64,000 nt of DNA, taken from Angiostrongylus vasorum (lineage: Eukaryota; Nematoda; Chromadorea; Rhabditida; Metastrongylidae). The first letter of the stretch is position 1. Every line of letters starts with the position of its first letter. The notes beneath the pieces were generated by a model, which was given only the letters and a program-made list of their open reading frames with translations, was not told where the DNA came from and did not search any database. The translations under genes were made by a program, and so were the position numbers. Below are positions 57,738 to 64,000 of the stretch, in pieces. The DNA lies in the NCBI GenBank assembly GCA_018806985.1, contig JADANN010000197.1:1381501-1445500 (forward strand), given 5' to 3'.

Positions 57738-57863
57738 GAGAGGTCTAGTTGACCGCAATCTACCCAGCCAAACACCTCCATAACCAAACAGAGAAGATCT
57801 TTGCCATCGTAACAATTCAGCATTTTCTGTTTGGCTGGGTAGGTTGCGGTCAAGATGACCTTT

Positions 57864-57904
57864 CCAGGTCCTGAGAAAAGCGAAGTGTGTCGAAACGTCA
57901 GCTT
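57864..57904 (+). ncRNA. Decayed hammerhead-like motif
   Basis: The + strand reads AGGTC, CTGAGAA, AAGCGAAGTGTGTC, GAAA, CGTC, AGC. The first core box is altered and helix II is weak. Confidence 0.4.
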
Positions 57905-57969
57905 ATCCGTAGTAAAGAATAAAATAATACCTTATGTTTGCTCAACAAGAATATAAAGGATAGTCGGTC

Positions 57970-59230
57970 GTGGGAATTGAAAATGCAGTGTTTTTGCCAT
58001 GATTTATGGTCGGTAGTGATAGCGGTGATTAGGTTGCAGTCGCGTTTTCCATCTCACTCGAAAGCAGTAAGAACCCATGTCTGTACATACGTTGCTGTGT
58101 TTCTATGTTGAGTTACATCGTGTGCAATGATCTCTTATGAACTGGTAGTTCTAGGCTGTTCATGGCTTGACATGCTATCCATATTAGTTCTTGCACTTGC
58201 ACAACTTACAATTTTGTCTCCTTTTTTGGAAATGTTTATCACATTGCACTTTGTAGATGCTACACAGATATTCATGGCATTTCCAGAAGACAGTGTGGTT
58301 GTGCGTAGCTTTTCTCCACAAAACTTTTCTTAACTTTCATTTTTGCATTCATTGTTATCCTAAAGCAGAGAAGTGTAGAAGGACTTGGCCCCTAAAAGCT
58401 CTTAACAATTTACAAAGAACTTTTTCCGGGCGAGTTTACTTTTCGAGCGCACTGTGGTTTGCACATTGTTATGTAACATTTATGAAAAGTTCATTTGGAT
58501 ACAAGTTAGTATATCGACCAGAAGACTTGTATAAATGTTGTTCATGTGTGGGTATATAGCGAACATCATCAGAACATTTGTCATATCTAGGAGGGGGCTG
58601 GACATAGGAGCCCCTTAGCAATGCATGAAACGCGCAGGCTTTCTCTAGAGGTAGTCTTCGATTCTTACCCTCTTGACCTTTCGTAGATTTCCCGCTGGAC
58701 TTGCGATTAAATATTGTTTTTATAGAATTATCCATTCAATACCTGGAGCTTGTAGGATTTACCGGTTAAGTGCTTTACATTCATATGTGTAACCTACTTC
58801 GGCAACCTCCACAATGTGTTGGTCCCAAACAACGGTTAAGTTTCTTAGAATATCAACATTAAGACGAACAGAAGAAAAAAAAAGGAACAGTCAATAGTTT
58901 CTCCTTCTTAGAAAATCGATGATGTTTACATAAGATGACCATTTCTCACGTACTGTCTAGGATTGCTACATAAAGTTTTGTGTTAAACAATCAATAGTCT
59001 TCCCATAAAGAGATGATTTTTTGGCGAATTAAAGTTGTTACGTTGGATATTGTAGTGTTAATGACTTGTCTGAAACGTCTGACGTCTAGAACGAGCTTGT
59101 ACTACCACATTAAGTTCTGTCAATGAAACACTAATTTTTAGACAAAGAACCTGTATTTAGACACGTAGTGTATGTCCGGTACTGATTATTTGAACATTGT
59201 AAACGGAAATGTTCCCTATATCGTTGAAAC
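57970..59230. other. No recognised gene
   Basis: Open frames at 58127-58559 (+) and 58735-58469 (-) have no family motif. The latter reads SYVQPPPRYDKCSDDVRYIP and could be a lone exon, but no splice partner was found. Confidence 0.3.
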
Positions 59231-59232
59231 GG

Positions 59233-59615
59233 TTTACCGCCTCGTATTGGTTTGGAGGTGTTCCTGCATGTTGAGCCGTGATATACAGGCGAAGGGTTCG
59301 TCCCACAGCAGGGCCTCATAAGCTGAGAATGAGTCCAACGTTCCCATCAAGAAATCCCATTTAAGTGTAAAAGAATACCAGGAATCACAACCATCGTGTT
59401 ACGACATTAGTTGCATGGTGGCATTCACCTGATCTACAAGAACGGTGACTGTCAGGTGGTGGTGGCGACCTGGCTTAGACTTTGGCTAGGTTGTCCTCGG
59501 GACTCCAGGGCACCAAAATGGATAAACAAGCAAAATTCCGAAAAAATTTGAAAATTGTACTGGGACCCGCACAACTAGTGAATGCGAGCCGTCCAGGTCT
59601 CCAAGTAGTATCCAA
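59233..59615 (+). repeat. Family C dispersed repeat, diverged
   Basis: GAAACGGTTTACCGCCTCGT, TTGGAGGTGTTCCTGCATG, GGTTCGTCCCACAGCAGGG, ATACCAGGAATCACAACC and TGGGACCCGCACAACTAGTG follow the family order with clear divergence. Confidence 0.7.
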
Positions 59616-59839
59616 GTCAATGTTGTATTGCACGTTTTGTAGTATATCTGTAGTCGTTATAACTTCCAACGTCTCGTAGCAGGCAACACAACAAGACAAC
59701 GCTTCCATTTCCTTGACTCTCCACTAGGTTCTTGTAGGAAACGACTATACGATGGCTATATTTCCAGTTAGAAGGTAACATAAGACCACTTGTAAAAAAA
59801 AGGTGAGTACAAAAATATCACTATCTAGAGGATAAGACA

Positions 59840-60225
59840 CTGCCAACGGTTTACCGCCTCATCGTGACTGGGAGGTGTTCTGTGTGTCGGACTACGATGT
59901 ACAGCGGGGGATTCGTCCCCCCGGCAGGATCTCCCGAACTGAGAAGGAGTCCGGCGTTTCCATCAGGAACCCTAGCTAAGAGTAAACCAATACCAGGATT
60001 CGCCACCGTCCTGGTATCAAAGTCGCATGGTGGCAAACCTCCCTCTGATCCACAAGGGCTGCGGTCGCCCGCGGTGGTGAAGACCTGGGGCAGACTTTGG
60101 CTAGGCTGACCTCGGGATTCCAGGGAACCACAATGGCTTAACCAGCAAATCTCCGATTTAGTGATTATGCGGGTGCCGCACAACCAGTGAGGACGGGCCG
60201 TTCAAGTGTCAAGTGTCAAGAGGAT
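59840..60225 (+). repeat. Family C dispersed repeat, near full-length
   Basis: ACGGTTTACCGCCTCATCGT, GTCGGACTACGATGTACAGC, GGATTCGTCCCCCCGGCAGG, CCACCGTCCTGGTATCAAAG and GAACCACAATGGCTTAACC run to GACGGGCCGTTCAAGTGTCA. The + strand copy ends with a short AAGTGTC repetition. Confidence 0.8.
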
Positions 60226-60689
60226 AAGACAATGGCATTTGTATCCTCAAGTCGTTGGATAATATTTTCTACAAGCGCAAGCAATAGATCATCCATGCAT
60301 TTAGCAAACATGTCAGCGTTATATACCGAAACTATGAATAGTGAAACATTCGTGTGAATCATAAGGAAGCAAAAAATGTCGCTACCATTTACTCGTCCTA
60401 TCAACATAGAGGCACTGAGAAGCCAGTTGGGCGTTGGTGTTCATTAATACCTTTCCTCTGTTGTAAGTTTTGATGACTACTAGTCTTGACGGTTTTATTC
60501 TAATGTCATCTATCATGAATCGTAGAGTAGATACCATGATAATGTCCCTCTTATCTGGGCACTTCATAACCGTCACACCACTACGGTTTCTTTTTTGAGT
60601 TGTCCATTATTCTGTTCTAACACTCTGGAAGCTGGCCTGCTAGGGGAAATCCTCACCTGTTGCACCTTCAGAGGCGAACATGGTTGGTT

Positions 60690-62115
60690 CTTCGTTGAAG
60701 TAGGGTCTTCCAAAGCTTTCTCTTGACATAATCTTAGAGCCTATTGCACTACCTCCGTATATATGATTCGTATTCCAGTAGTTCCTCAATTGGGATACAT
60801 GGCAATTAGCATCTGGAGATACGGGCCTATGAGCATTCTCATCTCTTCAACACTTGTGACTTCCGCGTCGTTGATCATTGGGTGACTTGAGCGGGCACGA
60901 GTAGAGTATCTATTGACATCATTGTTCTGCTATTTTCCAGCTAGGACCAATCCGTCTGCTTTAGGATGGATTGTCATCATAAAAGAAATAACCTTGGTTG
61001 TCAGTCGAACAGTGACCCTCCTATATCTTGAGGGAATTATCGAGTGACTTCAGGTCACTTCTCGCAGCTATAGTTCTTGTATAAAGAGGCTCTATGACCC
61101 TAGTTTAATCCGCCCATTTTCGAGTGTCTCCATGCTACAGTAAGGAAGACCAGCAACGCAGGTGGAACGACCGAAACGCTATCCATAGCAAAGATTTGCA
61201 AGAACGTCGTGTAAGCTCACTAGTAGAGAAGACGTTATGTTATTATCAATGAAGAGACTCAATAGAAGTCGGTATTGACATCATAGCTGGTGCTTTCGGA
61301 GATGTTCATTCTGCTAAGCGTGAGTGCGGCACAGGAAATAAGCCCATTCTTCGTGAACATCGTTTTCATTTGATTTCTTCGGTTAGCAATCTTTCCGCCG
61401 CGTTGTCAAAGTAGGCTGGTATTCGTTCCAGCTGGATACTGGTTAGGTTTGTAAGAAGAATTTTCTTTATAAGAGGCTGAGAGAAAGCCGAAACGAAGGA
61501 CCCGCATAGCAAGGTGGTGAACGCGCTAGACCCCGGAAAGAGTAGTAGCGTCTTCGGTGCCTACAGCAGACACCAGCGGTCCGGAGTTTTGTAAATATCT
61601 CACCATCATTATGGTTATAGGAACAATATCATCACCGATACGAAGATGCTGTCGGCCATCGATTTTCAATAGCATGTTATTCTATTCTAGTCTTCCGATG
61701 TTCAGGAAAATGGCAATAAATAATTTTAGCAAGGTAGAACGCCTTTCTTCAAGTCGATGTTAATATCATTATAGATTTGTGGTATTTTGGTTACGAGGTT
61801 TGCGTACAGCTGACGTAGAATCTTTATATACTGAGTAGGGACGTCCCAAGTGTCCAGAACATCCATGAATGTTTCTGTCTCCACTGAGTCAAACGTTTTT
61901 TTTTAGGTCGATGGAAGTGAGACGTAGCGGTCTCTTGTACTCTGGCGAAACTTCAGTGAGTCTTGTTATCGATGTGGATATGGTCCATCGTAATGAATTC
62001 TTTTCGAGACCCTGCTAGCTCATATGTCTATCCTAAGTCCTGTGTTAATCATGTTGAGAACGACTCGTGTGAAGAGTTTATTGTAGATCACAGGCAGCAG
62101 AAAGATTGGATGATA
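60690..62115 (-). mobile_element. RTE-type retrotransposon fragment with a nested family A insertion
   Basis: The - strand reads an RT entry (LLPVIYNKLFTRVVLNMINT), palm motif A (SIDLKKTFDSVETE, catalytic Asp kept), VPTQYIKILRQLYANLVTKI, and motif C as IDGRQHLRIGDDIVPI (the DD pair kept, YA changed to IG). A family A copy at 61470-61620 interrupts the frame directly after this motif. Thumb remnants continue to about 60860. Frameshifts are present, so it is inactive. Confidence 0.75.
61470..61620 (+). repeat. Family A retroposon nested in an RTE copy
   Basis: GAGGCTGAGAGAAAGCCGAA, GGTGAACGCGCTAGACCCCG, CACCAGCGGTCCGGAGTTTT and GTAAATATCTCACCATCATT match the forward family order. It lies just after the DD motif of the reverse transcriptase remnant. 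Confidence 0.75.
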
Positions 62116-62169
62116 ATGTTGAGGTTACCTTTTTCTACAATAACAAGGTCTTCCACGGATCTCCCTCAT

Positions 62170-64000
62170 ATGACGGATCTCGAGCCGATTAGTCGCGAGG
62201 CTACGTGGCGCGTCGCCAGGTGGCGGACAGGGGGGTTAATCGCGGACCAAAAGCGACCTTTGCTTCCCTGAGACGCAGGTGGATCCAGAGGATCGACCCC
62301 CTGTTTCTGCTGCGCCGATTTGGCACATACTTTCTGATTTACGAGGCGTATTCATGCACGCGTATGTGGGTGCGTTCTCGTTTGTGCAGATTGTATTCTA
62401 CGAGTCAATTCGGCCAAAAGCCTGCAATCAAGTGACAGGGAAGTATATGGGAGGCGGTTAGGAGTCGCATCCAACAAATAAGCTCCATGTCCACTCTGGG
62501 AGAGACTGGCAAGCTACCCGTGAGTATGCCCAGCTCCCACGTTCAGAGCCCAGCAAGCTATACGTGGGTACCAAATATGCTAAACACAGTAAACGGGCCT
62601 CATTCCCCTGGCCCCGAAAGAGCCACCAATTTTGCAGCGTAGGGTAGGACGAGTACGGAGAGGCTGCTAAAATCTCAGGGGCCAATGGAAGCTGCCTGGA
62701 TTTCAAAGAACTATGGTGACGATCTGTACCTACCATGCACGTACGCTTGCATCCGAGTCCTCGATAGAAGACTTGCTCATGCAAGCAAGAAGGATAAAGT
62801 CCGACGTCATCGGCCTGGCCCAGACGAGACGACGACACCCATTCAACACCGTCTATGACACCGGAGAAGAACTGTTCCTCGGAACATGGACAGTAGAGGA
62901 GTTGGCGGCGTCGGCGTTCTCGTCAACACGAGTTTGTCCATGAACATCGATTCATTCGAACAACTTACAACCCGAATCGGACGTTTACGATAAAAAAAGA
63001 TGTGGATCAATTCCGGCTTTGACAATCTTCGTCGTTTACGCGCCGACACCAAACTATGACGAAGAAGTCGAAGCGTTCTATACGGACTTGGAGAAGTTGT
63101 ACGGAGAAGACCATACATTCTTCAAGGTCATCATTGGAGATTTCAACGCCATGACTGGACGGAGAAGAACGTCTGAAGAACGTCACATTGGCGCCCAAGG
63201 ATTAGAATGGAACGAACAGCGTGAGCGGTGTCTTAGTTTATCATGGCGACCAAGACAATCCATGGTAACTCACAATTCCAGAAGCCCCACCCTCAGCGCT
63301 GGATGTGGGAGTCTCCCAGTGGAGAGCACCATAACGAAATAGACCACATCATAGTAACTAGAAGGTTTTGCCTAACCGATGTCGCTGTTGTCCCAAAATT
63401 CTACACGGGATCAGACCCCCGTCTCCTTCGTGCAAGATTCTATTTCTCGTGGAAAGGAGAAAAAAAACCGCTAAATTCAAAAACCGAAGTCCCAGAACCA
63501 CCACAAACTGGGACTTATTCAATCCATTAGTCGGCTGTTGAGAAGATGCCGTTGTCGATAACATCGACGAAGAATACGATCGGCTCGTTCAACACCTTCA
63601 CGTTAGCGCTATGAACGCTGAGAGTCCGAAAGTCACCAAGAGACGTTTGTTTCTAGAAACACTCGAGCTGATACGCCAGCGTGGAATCGCACGAGCTGCA
63701 GGCAACTGCGAACTAACGTCCGAACTTGCAAAACAGTGCAGACAGGCGATAAAAGATCTTAAAGAGAGAAGAGCAGCAGTAATTCTCGAAGCTGCACAGG
63801 CTGGGAAAAGCATTCGCAAAGCCCACCGAAGCTTCGCCAATTAGAAGACCAAGACGATTGCACTCTGACGCCCAGACGCAACAGTTACAGCGTCCAGAAA
63901 GGCAACGGAGAAAATCATTCACGAATACTACTCAGAACTCTTCGATAGCCGCGTCCACCTTCCGTCATATGAAATAAAGGAGGATGGATCCGAAATTCCA
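62170..64000 (+). mobile_element. RTE-type non-LTR retrotransposon, 5' leader and endonuclease, cut by the window end
   Basis: The leader (GCTACGTGGCGCGTCGCCAG) starts near 62190. The endonuclease starts at 62713 ([20 protein letters not shown]) and reads [11 protein letters not shown], where the catalytic Glu is Gln. A one-base loss after GTW shifts the frame, which resumes at [13 protein letters not shown] and IGDFNAMTG (Asn kept). Then come [11 protein letters not shown] and TGSDPRLLRARF, where the conserved His of SDH is Pro. The linker (KVTKRRLFLETLELIRQR) and the approach to the RT follow up to the edge. Stops and frameshifts show that this copy is inactive. It is the same subfamily as 3520-5940. 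Confidence 0.85.

Larger units (their letters stand above)
57645..57965. repeat. Inverted pair of Penelope-like termini downstream of the membrane-protein gene
   Basis: The arms 57645-57795 and 57815-57965 are inverted (GAGCAAGCGCGAGGTTTTAT against ACCTTATGTTTGCTCAACAA; CCAAACACCTCCATAACC against the complement of TTCTGTTTGGCTGGGTAG). Each arm contains a decayed hammerhead-like motif. No coding part is present. Confidence 0.65.

Overview
The window looks like repeat-rich nuclear DNA from a nematode, most likely a strongylid close to the hookworms. The evidence is small coding exons with GT/AG introns, SL-type splice acceptors a few bases ahead of two start codons, nematode-type tau-tubulin/CK1-like kinase and S28 peptidase sequences, and many relics of RTE-type and Penelope-like retroelements. 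No bacterial or phage gene organisation is present. The species assignment is inference.

Two probably functional protein genes were found, both on the + strand. One (34987-45086, about ten exons) encodes a tau-tubulin kinase-like/CK1-family protein kinase with intact glycine loop, HRD and DFG motifs. The other (53469-57610, eleven exons with matching splice phases, about 526 residues) encodes a multi-pass membrane protein that I believe is of the nematode DUF7802 type. Their introns have been enlarged by retroposons and microsatellites.

The left end (810-8911, - strand) holds a decayed serine carboxypeptidase (family S28). At least nine exons are recognisable, with two nonsense codons, at least four one-base frameshifts and a missing central part; an RTE retroposon and SINEs sit inside it. 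A second S28 fragment with an in-frame stop lies at 27097-27400 (+).

Most of the rest is mobile DNA. There are defective RTE-type LINE copies at 3520-5940, 24010-25990, 45110-46120, 60690-62115 and 62170-64000, plus a 5' fragment at 21430-21640. A mariner relic lies at 9690-10510. Penelope-like (GIY-YIG) remnants occur around 14.9-15.6, 18.2-19.0, 19.6-20.3, 23.1-23.3, 28.0-30.1, 31.2-32.2, 36.6-37.1 and 57.65-57.96 kb. A tRNA-headed SINE is present in about a dozen copies. A second, tRNA-like, often fold-back retroposon ('family A') has clear target-site duplications. A third roughly 390-bp repeat ('family C') has at least seven copies.

The most interesting signal is a short motif repeated about ten times at the ends of the Penelope-like remnants. 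On its sense strand it has the conserved order CTGANGA / helix II / GAAA / CGTC with flanking helix I, which matches a minimal hammerhead ribozyme of the kind known from Penelope-like elements. Other structural findings are a nearly perfect 195-bp inverted repeat at 18524-18926, a compound tandem-plus-inverted family A insertion with a 15-bp target-site duplication at 49095-49919, and a tandem segmental duplication (12.7-13.5 and 13.9-14.6 kb) whose two copies received different retroposons.
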